NCBI GenBank assembly: GCA_036365515.1
Contig: CM070874.1
Coordinates: 245,149,430-245,213,429 of the forward strand
Length of the DNA stretch: 64,000 nt
Direction: 5' to 3'
DNA from: Torymus aiolomorphi
Taxonomy: Eukaryota > Arthropoda > Insecta > Hymenoptera > Torymidae
Of this stretch, positions 1-7,970 are shown one piece after another (within the stretch, counting starts at the first letter, position 1; each line of letters starts with the position of its first letter). The notes below the pieces were generated by a model. It did not search any database and was not told the origin of the DNA. It saw only the letters and a list, made by a program, of their open reading frames with translations. Position numbers and translations under genes: made by a program.

Positions 1-177
1 CTAATATATAATATTGGTGAAATTTGACAGAATATTGCTGAAATTTCAACTACGGCTGGTTGAGTAGGGTAACTGTACACTCTTGGATGTTTGGGGAGTT
101 TCATGGTACACCCTTAGAAGTTTAGTGAGTTTTACGGTGCACTCATGGACGTCTGAGGTGCTGCATGATCTCGCCTC
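1..177. repeat. Diverged ~30-33 bp minisatellite, segment 1
   Basis: Imperfect head-to-tail units of about 30-33 bp share the core GTTTGAGGAGG followed by GGTACACTCTT. The same units, preceded by the same lead-in (TATAATATTGGTGAAATTTG), reappear at 1705-1950, so the two stretches are one repeat family now separated by a MITE and about 850 bp. No gene is visible. Confidence 0.7.
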
Positions 178-862
178 TTAAGGGGGATAGACACCTTTTT
201 TCTCTGAAATAAGAAGTCACATTTTAATACATAAATGTAAACTAATTATTTCATACTTTTTACATATAAAAGTGGGTATATGTACCTTAACTTAAAACTT
301 TCTCCGATGGGCCTTTTATATGGTCCAGAACCATAGTCATCGATTAAACAAGTTTTTTCACTAACCGTATGCTTTGAAATTTTCCTGTCGATGGATTGAC
401 TCCAGATTTGAACTAAATTACTCCTGAATAGTATAATTCTCATATGAGTGTAGGGATTTAGGATTAAATGTCGGAAAAAATTTTTACATCAGAAAAATTA
501 TGAAAAAATATAATAAATTTAAAAAAATAAAAAAAAAACTCTTGAAAAACAGCACAATTTTTTTTTTCTCATTAGATCAAAAATCCCTACACTCATATGA
601 GAATTATACTATTCAGGAGTAATTTAGTTCAAATCTGGAGTCAATCCATCCACAGGAAAATTTCAAAGCTTACGGTTAGTGAAAAAACTTGTTTCATCGA
701 TGACTATGGTTCTGGACCGTATAAAAGGCCCATCGGAGAAAGTTTGAAGGTAAGATAAATATACCCACTTTTATATGTAAAAAGTATGAAATAATTAGTT
801 TACATTTATGTATTAAAATGTGACTTCTTATTTCAGAGAAAGAAGGTGTCTAGCCCCCTTAA
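178..862. mobile_element. TTAA-flanked palindromic MITE, copy 1
   Basis: A TTAA at each end (178-181 and 859-862) encloses 677 bp that begins GGGGGATAGACACC and ends GGTGTCTAGCCCCC. Each half (about 290 bp) is nearly the reverse complement of the other around an A/T-rich centre near 520-570. A second copy lies at 29258-29943. TTAA target duplication is typical of piggyBac-type transposases, so this is probably a non-autonomous piggyBac-like foldback element; that class assignment is inference because no transposase is present. ORFs inside are by-products of the palindrome. Confidence 0.9.
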
Positions 863-1704
863 GGGGATTAGTGCGGTAACAGACAAGCTAAAAGTACTGT
901 GGGTCGAACGCCGTATGCATCGCGCTCTCTCAAGTCTCCCCACTCTCAAAATTTCACGCGAGTCTGTCCATGCACACATTGCGCCACTATATCTGTCTGT
1001 AGCATACACGCAGCGCGCCTTCATTTGTTTACACGCACACAAGAACACGCATGGCCGAGGCTACCTACTTCAAACAACTCTATCCCGAAAACGGTGAAGC
1101 TAGGCTGCCTGAAATTTGCAGAGCATATTTAAAGTATTGTCCTTAGCAACAAATCTCTTTTTCTTTCAAGTCTTAAGAAAACTTTCCAAGTTATTGATGG
1201 AAACGTTCATTTTTTACGTTACATGACGACTAGCTCATAAGTGTTAAATTTTGTAACTTTCGTAGCTTATATCTCACAAATGGGATAGCTTGGCTTTCTG
1301 AAATTTGCAGATGTTGCGTATCATAGCAATAAGAGTCTACCATGAAAATTTCAAGAAATTCTTAAGAAACCATAAATCGCCCTATCCACCTTAATCTCAA
1401 TTCAAGAAATTATTTTATTAAAGAGGCCTTTCTCGATTTCTTTCGAGGTTACGAGATTGATTTGAGATTCGAGGCCAGAAATAGATTATTTCAGTCGCTC
1501 AAATTTTATATGGGACTAGCATCAGCGTGCTACGCACGTCGTCCTTTAACTTTTTTTTACTCCTTCCTAGATTCGATTTCGTTTTCGAAGCATTCGAGAT
1601 CGACTCATGAAAATAGATTATCTCGAATTCTCAAATTGTAGAAAGAAATAGTCGAAGTCTTCTGTAGTGCAGTGTGCCTGTTTGTTGATTGCATATTTCT
1701 ACAA
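863..1704. other. Intergenic, no recognisable gene
   Basis: Short ORFs at 846-1132 have no recognisable domain and overlap one another in several frames. From about 1400 to 1640 there is a degenerate TTTCGAG/GATTCGAG-rich patch. Nothing else could be supported. Confidence 0.5.
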
Positions 1705-1950
1705 TTAAACGTTATATATAATATTGGTGAAATTTGACAGAATGTTGTTGAAATTTCGACCATGGAAGTTTGAGGAGGGTAATGGTACACTCTTGGAAGT
1801 TTGAGGAGGGTAACGTTACACTCTTGGAAGTTTGAGGATGTTAGCAGTACACTCTGATGTTTGAGGGGGTTTTTCAGTACACTTTTGGAAGTTTGAGGAG
1901 GTTTGCAATACATTCTTGGATGTTTGAGGAGGTTTACGGTACACTTTAAA
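1705..1950. repeat. ~30-33 bp minisatellite, segment 2
   Basis: About seven tandem units built on GGAAGTTTGAGGAGG and GGTACACTCTT. Individual units differ by a few substitutions and small indels. It is the same family as positions 1-177. The apparent minus-strand ORF here is a translation of the repeat, rich in repeating Pro-Pro-Gln-Thr-Ser, and is not taken as a gene. Confidence 0.85.
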
Positions 1951-2221
1951 ATCCTTTAATCTTGATATAATAAAAAAGAAATTCAAATTTATTGAAAGAA
2001 GACCACGAGGCGAAACAGAAACAGAACGTCCGAGCCAGAGTGACAGCGGTAGGAAGATTGAGACAAAGGGACATAGACAAAAATACATAAACAGAGACAA
2101 GGAGAAAGATGCAGATGAAGAAACCATGACAGTCAGTGAGGTAGAGACAGAGGGATAGAGCCGGAGACAGAGACAAAGAAATAGAGACAGAGGCAGAGAC
2201 ACTAAAATGAAGAAAGTTTGT
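1951..2221. repeat. GA-rich imperfect simple repeat
   Basis: Purine-rich degenerate GAGACAGAGACAAAG-type units fill most of 1990-2215, directly left of the Polinton insertion point. A shorter stretch of the same kind follows the right Polinton end at 20215-20290. The Polinton therefore appears to have inserted into this simple-repeat tract. Confidence 0.6.
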
Positions 2222-2227
2222 TATAAT
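2222..2227. repeat. Left 6-bp target-site duplication of the Polinton
   Basis: TATAAT directly precedes the element tip AGTAGATAAG. The same hexamer follows the opposite tip at 20204-20209. Six base pairs is the known duplication length for Polinton integrases. Confidence 0.95.
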
Positions 2228-2234
2228 AGTAGAT

Positions 2235-2286
2235 AAGCTATGCTGGTTCTGGACCACCACGTGGTGGTCTAGAACCAGCATAGCTT
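2235..2286. repeat. Near-perfect 52-bp palindrome at the element tip
   Basis: The arms read AAGCTATGCTGGTTCT and its complement around the centre CACCAC/GTGGTG at 2260/2261, with one mismatched pair. The same structure is present at the right tip (about 20145-20196). A tip hairpin of this kind could take part in terminal replication or integrase recognition; that role is inference. Confidence 0.9.
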
Positions 2287-2573
2287 TTTTGGGATCCCCT
2301 CTCCTCCCCTCTCCCCCTCCCACCATTTCAGGGCGTGGTGGTCCAGAACCAGCATAGCTTTTTTGGGATCCCCTCTCCTCCCCTCTCCCCCTCCCACCAT
2401 TTCAGGGCGTGGTGATACAGAACCAGCATAGCTTTTTTGGGATCCCCTCTCCTCCCCTCTCCCCCTCCCACCATTTCACGACCTGTTTGATGCAGAACCA
2501 GCATAGGGTTTCTGGATCACCCGCAATTGTACGGGGCACCAATAACCCATAACAAGTCGTGACTTGTTGATCC
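2271..2573. repeat. Subterminal 74-bp tandem repeats
   Basis: The motif AGAACCAGCATAGC recurs at 2271, 2345, 2419 and 2494, and in diverged form at 2574, giving spacings of 74, 74, 75 and 80 bp. The first three units are nearly identical and contain a CCCCTCTCC pyrimidine tract and GGGATCCCC. The mirrored array is in the right TIR. Confidence 0.9.
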
Positions 2574-3054
2574 AGAACCCGCCTAGGGTTTTTGGGCCAC
2601 CCGCAATTGTACGGAGGTGACAATAACCCATAACATGCGGGCACCTTGCTGTCGGCGGGTGACAGCCCGCGACCAGACGACTGCGCACATCGGCTGCGCA
2701 GCGGCGGGTGGTCAGCGGCGGGCGGCGAGCGGCGAGCGGCCAGCCTGCTACTGCAAACAGGCAGCGGTCGGCGGCGGGCGGCCAGCGGTCGGCGGCCTGC
2801 TGCTTGTCAGCCTGCTGCTCTCGGCCAGCGGTTCTTATCTACTATAACCATTAAAAACTATTATGCAACCATTTAAAACTTTTTATAACCCTTTTGCTCG
2901 GGCAAAGAATACGTGTTTGTGGAAATTTTTTCTGAATATTTTTTCCACTGCGACTGTTTTGAATCGTTTTGTATGAGTCGCTGTTGCTCGGGAGCAACGG
3001 TCGAACTGCTGGTTTGACCCATTATGAGGGAATGAAAGTCTCTAACGACTGCAA

Positions 3055-3203
3055 CACGTTTATATAAGACCTCGATTGCTTGCGAGCGCCATCTACTGGT
3101 CTACTGAATAAAAAAATTTTTTAAGGAGATAGGAGCCCCACCTCGCTCCTATCCTGTGAGGTTCTACCTGTTTATCAACCCCTCCATTGTCCTTAAAAAT
3201 TTT
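3055..3203. other. Inner flank between left TIR and first gene
   Basis: AT-rich sequence downstream of gene A, with no ORF or tandem structure recognised. It would contain the 3' end of the gene A transcript. Confidence 0.4.
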
Positions 3204-3722
3204 TTATTCTTCATCAATATCTTCCCATTCCATGATGTCTTCCCACTCCATGTTTGAATCGTTGAGGTAAAATTGCTTCATACGCTTTACGTTGTACAGG
3301 GCACAAGTAGTTTTGCACGCTCCATTGTGGTTAGTACATATAGTCACTGATCTTGGATAGTCGAAAGATGGATAGTTCATTTCATTGATATCGATAACAT
3401 TAAAATTAAAACGCTCTAACCACAACTTTTTTATCTCACCAATCACGAAAATTCTGTTAGCATCTTTGAATGCATCTTGAAGAATTTTTCCAATTTCAGT
3501 ATAATCGTAATCACCGTCATTCCACGATAGTCCATGATAGCAAAGTTCTAACCACAAATTTTCACGTTTGTACTTGTCTGTTAGTCTTCGCCAAGGAAAT
3601 GGTGGCTTGAAGAGGTGCACTACTGGCTCATCGCCGTCGTTGAGAGACACGAAAGCCAACTCTTTCAGAACGAAATCATTGCCAGGCTTTTTAAAGCCCT
3701 GCATATCCACTGCGTAATCCAT
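3204..3722 (-). CDS. Polinton conserved protein of unknown function, copy A (172 aa)
   Basis: Intact 172-residue ORF. I recognise it only as a protein often found in arthropod Polintons. It is the paralogue of the gene at 15218-15805: both begin MxxxVDxQGFK, then share F-KE-A, LFKPP-W-L, an HG-x-W motif near residues 63-66 and a conserved KxxWLxRF segment. Near the C-terminus a Cys/His cluster (CTNHNGACKTTC, about residues 130-141) could bind metal. The early D-x-Q-G-F and later acidic and His positions faintly recall DnaQ-type exonuclease motifs, but this is only a suggestion. The tail has a repeated MEWEDI motif. It has its own TATA box (3783-3789) with TCATTCG 31 nt downstream, and the ATG at 3722 is the first after that start site. 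It is the outermost left gene, mirror-placed to copy B. Confidence 0.8.
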   Translation of the reverse strand: MDYAVDMQGFKKPGNDFVLKELAFVSLNDGDEPVVHLFKPPFPWRRLTDKYKRENLWLELCYHGLSWNDGDYDYTEIGKILQDAFKDANRIFVIGEIKKLWLERFNFNVIDINEMNYPSFDYPRSVTICTNHNGACKTTCALYNVKRMKQFYLNDSNMEWEDIMEWEDIDEE

Positions 3723-3751
3723 GGTAAAATTTCACTTTGAAATTCAAATGA

Positions 3752-3789
3752 CGAATGAGGAGAAGCCGGAGACTCGCTCACCTTATATA
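3752..3789 (-). promoter_or_regulatory. Core promoter of gene A
   Basis: TATATAAGG (minus strand, from 3789) is followed 31 nt later by TCATTCG (from 3758). The coding start at 3722 lies about 35 nt further on. Confidence 0.75.
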
Positions 3790-3793
3790 CTCC

Positions 3794-5026
3794 TTAAAGT
3801 TTCTGCACGTCGCCGCTTACGGGATTATATTGAACTATGCGATCATGCAAGATCAAGCAGTAGGCTGAAGTTCCAGCAGGAAAATTTTCCTTTGCTTCAA
3901 ATTCCAGACGAATGTCTACAGGGGCGCTCTTTAAGGATTCGTTTTGTTTTGAGCAGTCTATTACTATCAGCGGCATGTAAGTGAGATATTGCGACTTTTT
4001 CAACATAGGTTCTGGATCTTTGCTATAGTAAGAATTTTGAAAATTAGCGTACATATCGTAGAGCATGGCAAATTGATTACGATTCACATCGAGGTTAAGA
4101 TTACCATACGGATATGACTGAGAATTGAGAAAGAGTTTTACATTTGTAAGATTGCAGTGATCAAACTGGCTAGCATTTGCAGCTCTTCGATCTTTTCGAT
4201 TAGTTTGAAAACCTAAAATGACAAAGCGTGGTTTTTCAAGTTGATTTGATGTTTTTACAGTCCATACTTGTCTCAACGTAATCGGAAGTAGTGGATACTC
4301 GTACAATTCCCACGTGCGAAAACTCATGGCAATGGGGCGATCTTTCCCTATGAAATCGAGTAAGCGAATTTTGTTAGAGTTCGATGCAAGTACGTATGGC
4401 ATTAGCCATTCGATTCTAGTTATTTCAACATTAAAGTCCTCGTAACCCTCTGCATTGTCTACTCTTATAGGTGTTTGTTTAACGGCGTTTAAGTCGTTTC
4501 TTGATCTCATGAGAACGAGTTCATGCTTTGCGTTTACTACAATTTTGCGATAGTCCTCTGCGAAGCCAAAAATTAGACTCAATGGAATCGATACATCGAA
4601 GTAACCAGCATCATCGATTATCTTTTGTGTTTCTTCTACATCGATCCAGCCCGCATTTTCAATGATAAAACTCTGAGTGGGATTGAGTGAGATCCAACCT
4701 TTCATGAGTGTGGTTAAGCCAACATTTTTGCACTTGTCTATCTCAATGGCGTTCAACTCATATCTGATTTCTTCAAACAAATGACAAATGGCATTATTCA
4801 CAAGTTTTGTATTTTCAACGGGAGTATTATTAGTTTTAACCAATCGCCCACAGATATGTAATGCACTGCGGGAAGGTAAGAGACATAAATCTTGATGTTG
4901 AATAGATATACGTATTTCATCGCTGTTGTTGAATGTTGCTGTGTACGGTTGGTGAGCGTGAACCTCGTAGTGCGCTACGGATTCATCGAAAGTTACAGGT
5001 GTTTGTATGCTTAGAATTTCTTCCAT
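3794..5026 (-). CDS. MCP: Polinton major capsid protein (double jelly-roll, 410 aa)
   Basis: Uninterrupted 410-residue ORF with the layout of the Polinton major capsid protein (PY): an N-terminal MEEILSIQ-type start, a conserved NSDEIRI(S)IQHQDL segment near residues 34-46, a long beta-rich body without membrane segments, and a basic/aromatic middle. In this lineage the protein folds as two jelly-rolls and trimerises into hexon-like capsomers; the fold is known for the family and not visible here. The neighbours are the penton-type protein and the small basic ORF upstream and gene A downstream, a usual late-gene cluster. Its promoter (TATA 5173-5179, TCAGT at 5148-5144) lies inside the preceding 48-aa ORF. 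No frameshift or stop is present. Confidence 0.88.
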   Translation of the reverse strand: MEEILSIQTPVTFDESVAHYEVHAHQPYTATFNNSDEIRISIQHQDLCLLPSRSALHICGRLVKTNNTPVENTKLVNNAICHLFEEIRYELNAIEIDKCKNVGLTTLMKGWISLNPTQSFIIENAGWIDVEETQKIIDDAGYFDVSIPLSLIFGFAEDYRKIVVNAKHELVLMRSRNDLNAVKQTPIRVDNAEGYEDFNVEITRIEWLMPYVLASNSNKIRLLDFIGKDRPIAMSFRTWELYEYPLLPITLRQVWTVKTSNQLEKPRFVILGFQTNRKDRRAANASQFDHCNLTNVKLFLNSQSYPYGNLNLDVNRNQFAMLYDMYANFQNSYYSKDPEPMLKKSQYLTYMPLIVIDCSKQNESLKSAPVDIRLEFEAKENFPAGTSAYCLILHDRIVQYNPVSGDVQKL

Positions 5027-5056
5027 TTCGTTGAAAGCAGCAAAAGATGATGCAAG

Positions 5057-5203
5057 TTATTTTCCACCAAGTACTACTTTTAATCCTAGACTTTTTAGTT
5101 TTTTTATGCTCTGACGTGTTAGCGTCTTCACAGTTCGTTGATGACTGATACGTAGCGGGCATGTTTCTCTGCTTATATAGTTTTTGTTGTAAACGATTCC
5201 CAT
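5057..5203 (-). CDS. Small basic protein overlapping the penton stop codon (48 aa)
   Basis: A complete 48-codon ORF (ATG at 5203, TAA at 5057-5059) fills the gap between penton and MCP genes. It is Lys/Arg-rich, contains a single Cys (C15) and a KTLTRQSIKKLKSLGLKV-type basic helix. Its ATG shares one base with the penton stop (TAATG), so it is probably translated from the penton mRNA by termination-reinitiation. It has no TATA/initiator pair of its own; the MCP promoter lies within it. Size, charge and position are those of a virion core or capsid-cement peptide; that role is inference. I know of similar short basic ORFs at this position in related elements but cannot name a family. Confidence 0.72.
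   Translation of the reverse strand: MGIVYNKNYISRETCPLRISHQRTVKTLTRQSIKKLKSLGLKVVLGGK
5144..5179 (-). promoter_or_regulatory. Core promoter of the major capsid gene
   Basis: TATATAAGC from 5179, then TCAGTCAT from 5148 (31 nt). It is embedded in the coding sequence of the 48-aa protein, leaving a leader of about 120 nt before the capsid ATG at 5026. Confidence 0.75.
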
Positions 5204-5889
5204 TATGATTGTCGAATATGCAATCTTATAGTTATAACTTCTCCGCGGAAATTTACTAAATCTCCGTCTTGATCAATGATGCGTACTTGTAAATGATCTA
5301 TACGCTTTACGGCAATCGGAAGGTAAATGACGTGTGAGGGAACTTCGATAATTTTATACCCCGGAGGTACTGCAGGAAAAAACTCGTGTATCGTGTGTAC
5401 TTTTTTGTCGTTTATATATGCTCCCGAAGTGATATTACACTCTACTCTCAAAGCGTTGATTTTGAGAATTGTAACAGGTAAGTCAGAATTATGAACAACA
5501 TTCGGTTCGAGAATACGTCTGGTGAAGCCCAGTAGACGACCGAGTGAATTTTCAGGTCGAAAATCTATAGGCTGACTGCACTTGATTGTACAGCGAAGAG
5601 TATTATTATTTGGCTTTAAATTGAAAGTAATGTCGTTATGCGCTAATTTTTTACGAAGAAATTTGTCAATATCCTCAATTTCGTAACTTCCCACCGGAAG
5701 AAGGATAACGTTTTCACCTACGTAAAACTTATTATTGTTACTATCTATATTGGGGATTGAGTTAAATGTTAAAAGTTCAACAAGCCCTAAAACGTAATTT
5801 TTGTTTGGCGATAACTCGATTGGTGGAAAATACTGTGCTTCTAGTGTAGAAGATGTACCTGAAAGTGTCAGAGTTAATGAACCTTCCAT
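5203..5889 (-). CDS. Penton / minor capsid protein (single jelly-roll, 228 aa)
   Basis: Intact 228-residue ORF recognisable as the Polinton minor capsid (PX, penton-type) protein. Seen here: an N-terminal Ser/Thr-Leu-rich strand, the conserved stretch FPPIELSPNKNYVLGL (about residues 21-36), ...LLTFNSIPN..., a central LGFTRR motif and a long beta-rich C-terminal half ending HIRQS. Family members form a single jelly-roll and occupy the fivefold vertices; this is known for the family and not shown by the sequence alone. TATA (5933-5939) and TCATTC (5909) sit just upstream. The stop codon overlaps the ATG of the 48-aa protein. Confidence 0.85.
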   Translation of the reverse strand: MEGSLTLTLSGTSSTLEAQYFPPIELSPNKNYVLGLVELLTFNSIPNIDSNNNKFYVGENVILLPVGSYEIEDIDKFLRKKLAHNDITFNLKPNNNTLRCTIKCSQPIDFRPENSLGRLLGFTRRILEPNVVHNSDLPVTILKINALRVECNITSGAYINDKKVHTIHEFFPAVPPGYKIIEVPSHVIYLPIAVKRIDHLQVRIIDQDGDLVNFRGEVITIRLHIRQS

Positions 5890-5904
5890 GACAGCTTAAA
5901 TCAG

Positions 5905-5939
5905 AATGATACAATGTTTCCCCTACCTCTCCTTATATA
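5905..5939 (-). promoter_or_regulatory. Core promoter of the penton gene
   Basis: TATATAAGG from 5939 is followed 30 nt later by TCATTCTG from 5909; the ATG is at 5889. Confidence 0.75.
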
Positions 5940-6295
5940 GCCCCACACAAGAATTTTAGACAGAGGTGACCACAATTGTACGTGTCAAAATCTTGATATC
6001 TTTCATGATTATAGTTAACTTCGTCTACTCCGAGGTATAATATTAAATCTAAAGGCGGTCGGAGATCGCCAAAACTATCGAAATATACAACATTTTTGCC
6101 TCTTTTTCTATATGCAACCCAGTGTGTTCCAGGGCCGCTAACATCATCTAGATTAACTATAGCGGATTCACTATAGTGCGGTCCAGAAGTTGGCATTGCA
6201 TTCCTCATAAATACTCCTCGAAAATTAGATATTTTTAAAAGTTTTGCGTATTTTAATATGTCAACATCGGTAAGCGCACGCTGCGGTAATTTCAT
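5933..6295 (-). CDS. PRO: Adenain-like (C5/Ulp1-fold) maturation protease (120 aa)
   Basis: 120-residue ORF with the order of catalytic residues expected of adenovirus-type cysteine proteases: H58 in GTHWVAY, D73 in YFDSFGD, a Gln at 101 for the oxyanion hole and C108 in YNCGHLCL. The family cleaves capsid and core precursors during virion maturation. The ATG overlaps the stop of the PLA2 gene (ATGA) and no TATA/initiator pair is found in front of it, so it is probably made from the PLA2 mRNA. It is shorter than adenain (about 200 residues), as is usual for Polintons. The 3' end overlaps the TATA box of the penton gene. No break is seen. Confidence 0.92.
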   Translation of the reverse strand: MKLPQRALTDVDILKYAKLLKISNFRGVFMRNAMPTSGPHYSESAIVNLDDVSGPGTHWVAYRKRGKNVVYFDSFGDLRPPLDLILYLGVDEVNYNHERYQDFDTYNCGHLCLKFLCGAI

Positions 6296-7122
6296 GAACT
6301 TTTTTTTTTTTTTAAATGGAGACCTAACCCTACTTTGTGTGGTTTAAGATATAAGCCATTGCCCAACGATACACTTTCCATAGCTTTATTATGCCTTTTA
6401 TTTTCTTCCAACTGCTCCTTAGCGGCTTTTACGTCGTTTACGGCTTTTACTATTCCAGCAGCACCACCAGCTAGAGCGCCAGTTGCACTCAAACCGGCAA
6501 ATAGAGGTATGAGAAATGGCAATATGCCACCTGTTTTCGCGGGCACTGGCAAAATACGTGGAATTTTAATATTCTTTTTACCTCCAGCTTCTTTAACAGC
6601 GCTCCGTGCTTTTTTCAAAGCTGATCGTATGACTGTTAGAGCGCAGTTATTTGGCGTTGATTTAAAGACACCAGCTTTGATAATTTTTTTCAAGGAAACT
6701 TGACTTCTCTTCTTTAAACCCATTCCTAATTTTTTAGCCTTACTTGACTTTCTTTTCTTCTTACTCTTATTTTTTAAACCCATGCCAAGTCTAGATTTTA
6801 ATTTCATAGTATTAGTTATAGCGTATGCAGCCGCTTTTTCACCAAAATTAGCGTCTTTTGATTTAACGCGATTCCAAGCCCTTTCAGCTAAAATTTTATC
6901 TGCTTCGTTCCTCGCCTGGACGTTTTCGCGATTTTTAGAATAAGCTATATCGTGCTCCTTGCAAGCAGTGTCTAGGGGATTAATTCCAAGATCTCCTCGA
7001 GCTAAACGTTTTGCTAACTTAGTGCCTGGACCGCAGTACTGATAACCAGGTATATGAAGTTCAAATGGCAGTTTATTGAGAATTTTATTAACAAATCCGC
7101 GACCGCGTTTGTGAATGATCAT
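6292..7122 (-). CDS. PLA2-domain virion protein with Lys-rich linker and hydrophobic C-terminal module (276 aa)
   Basis: The start is set at the ATG at 7122 because an initiator (TCAGT at 7150-7146) lies just upstream. Residues about 18-60 are a parvovirus-VP1-type phospholipase A2 core: calcium-loop YCGPGT (29-34) and ACKEHDIAY with the His-Asp pair H57/D58. A basic linker follows with repeated LGMGLK and KKRKSSKAKK, then a Gly/Ala-rich hydrophobic stretch (about 200-222, ILPFLIPLFAGLSATGALAGG), a helical EENKRHNKAME segment and a tail GLYLKP...LKKKKSS. PLA2 domains in virion proteins help membrane passage during entry; the C-terminal part recalls adenovirus core or pVI-type proteins in adintoviruses (inference). 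The terminal Lys run is coded by a 13-14 nt A tract that could slip. Confidence 0.85.
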   Translation of the reverse strand: MIIHKRGRGFVNKILNKLPFELHIPGYQYCGPGTKLAKRLARGDLGINPLDTACKEHDIAYSKNRENVQARNEADKILAERAWNRVKSKDANFGEKAAAYAITNTMKLKSRLGMGLKNKSKKKRKSSKAKKLGMGLKKRSQVSLKKIIKAGVFKSTPNNCALTVIRSALKKARSAVKEAGGKKNIKIPRILPVPAKTGGILPFLIPLFAGLSATGALAGGAAGIVKAVNDVKAAKEQLEENKRHNKAMESVSLGNGLYLKPHKVGLGLHLKKKKSS

Positions 7123-7225
7123 CACTCTTCGAAAGTCAATGGTCAACTGATGGCAAGAGCTATATAAGACCGCTATTTATACTCATAACAATCAGTCGTG
7201 ATTTGATTGTCATAGAGTAAAGATC
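7123..7225. promoter_or_regulatory. Divergent promoter between PLA2 and ATPase genes
   Basis: Two opposed core promoters share 40 bp. The leftward TATAAATA (from 7181) reaches TCAGTTG (from 7150) after 31 nt. The rightward TATATAAG (7161) reaches TCAGTCG (7192) after 31 nt. The two TATA boxes are interleaved, which would couple or exclude transcription of the two arms. Confidence 0.8.
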
Positions 7226-7929
7226 ATGAACTTCAAAGAGCAGTCGGTCAAGCTACCAATAGAAAATTTTGATGTACTTGTAGAGCATGATAAAAGAGCA
7301 AAACGACATGGTGATCTACTTCCTGATAGTATACGAGCCGTCTTCTGCGGCCCTCAAACTGCGGAAAAACCAATAGTTTACTTGCTCTCATAACGCATCC
7401 TAATGGCATTAGATTTGAAAACGTATACGTCTACTCAAAGTCTCTCAATCAGCCAAAATATAAATTTTTAAATGAAATCTTAGAACCTATAGAAGGTGTA
7501 CAATATTTTCCATTCAGCGAGCACGATGCAGTTGTCGATCCTGACCACGCGCTTCCGAACTCTATCATGATATTTGACGATATTGCTTGCGAAAAACAAG
7601 ATAATGTTAGAGCCTTCTTTTGCATGGGCAGACATAAAAAGGTTGATTGTTTTTATCTATGTCAAACTTATGCTCATGTCCCCAAACATCTTGTCAGAGA
7701 TAATGTAAACTTACTTGCTATTTTTCGACAAGATGAAGTAAATCTAAAGCATATCTATGACGATCATGTAAATACCGATATGACTTATATACATTTTAAA
7801 GAATTGTGCTCCAAGTGTTGGAGAGATGATAAGCACGGTTTTCTAGTCATCGATAAAGATCGAGGAATAAATGACGGCAGATTTCGTAAGGGCTTTGATA
7901 ATTTTGCTATAAATATAGCATGCCTATAG
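7226..7929 (+). pseudogene. FtsK/HerA-type genome-packaging ATPase, broken in Walker A
   Basis: The first 56 codons from ATG 7226 end at TAA 7391-7393; the rest continues in another frame to the stop at 7929. The switch lies close to 7357-7361, inside the phosphate-binding loop, where one base appears to be missing: the left frame reads CGP, and GKTN-type residues appear only in the other frame. Downstream motifs are intact, with Walker B IMIFDD near 7566-7583 and the conserved CMGRH, QTYAH and FRQDE blocks. The family translocates DNA into capsids. Total length (about 234 residues) is normal. A 1-nt deletion beside an AAA run may be real decay or a sequencing error. Confidence 0.88.
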
Positions 7930-7941
7930 GTAACAATCAGC
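7908..7941 (+). promoter_or_regulatory. Core promoter of the gene at 7971
   Basis: TATAAATA at 7908-7915, inside the last codons of the ATPase, then TCAGC at 7937 (29 nt). ATG follows at 7971. Confidence 0.6.
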
Positions 7942-7970
7942 AGTTTCAGACTGAACGTTGAAACAACAAC

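Larger units (their letters stand above)
2228..3054. repeat. Left terminal inverted repeat of the Polinton (827 bp)
   Basis: It matches the reverse complement of 19389-20203 almost base for base. The main difference is 12 extra bases (TCGAACTGCTGG) near 3000-3012. From tip inward it holds a 52-bp palindrome, three near-identical 74-bp units plus two diverged ones, a GC-rich GCGGCGGGC/GAGCGGC minisatellite (2680-2800) and an AT-rich inner part. ORFs within it come from the repeats and are not genes. Confidence 0.97.

Noticed and set aside
2617..2876. GC-rich ORFs inside the TIRs (mirrored at 19555-19814)
   Set aside because: They translate the GCGGCGGGC minisatellite, overlap in several frames and have no promoter of the Polinton type.
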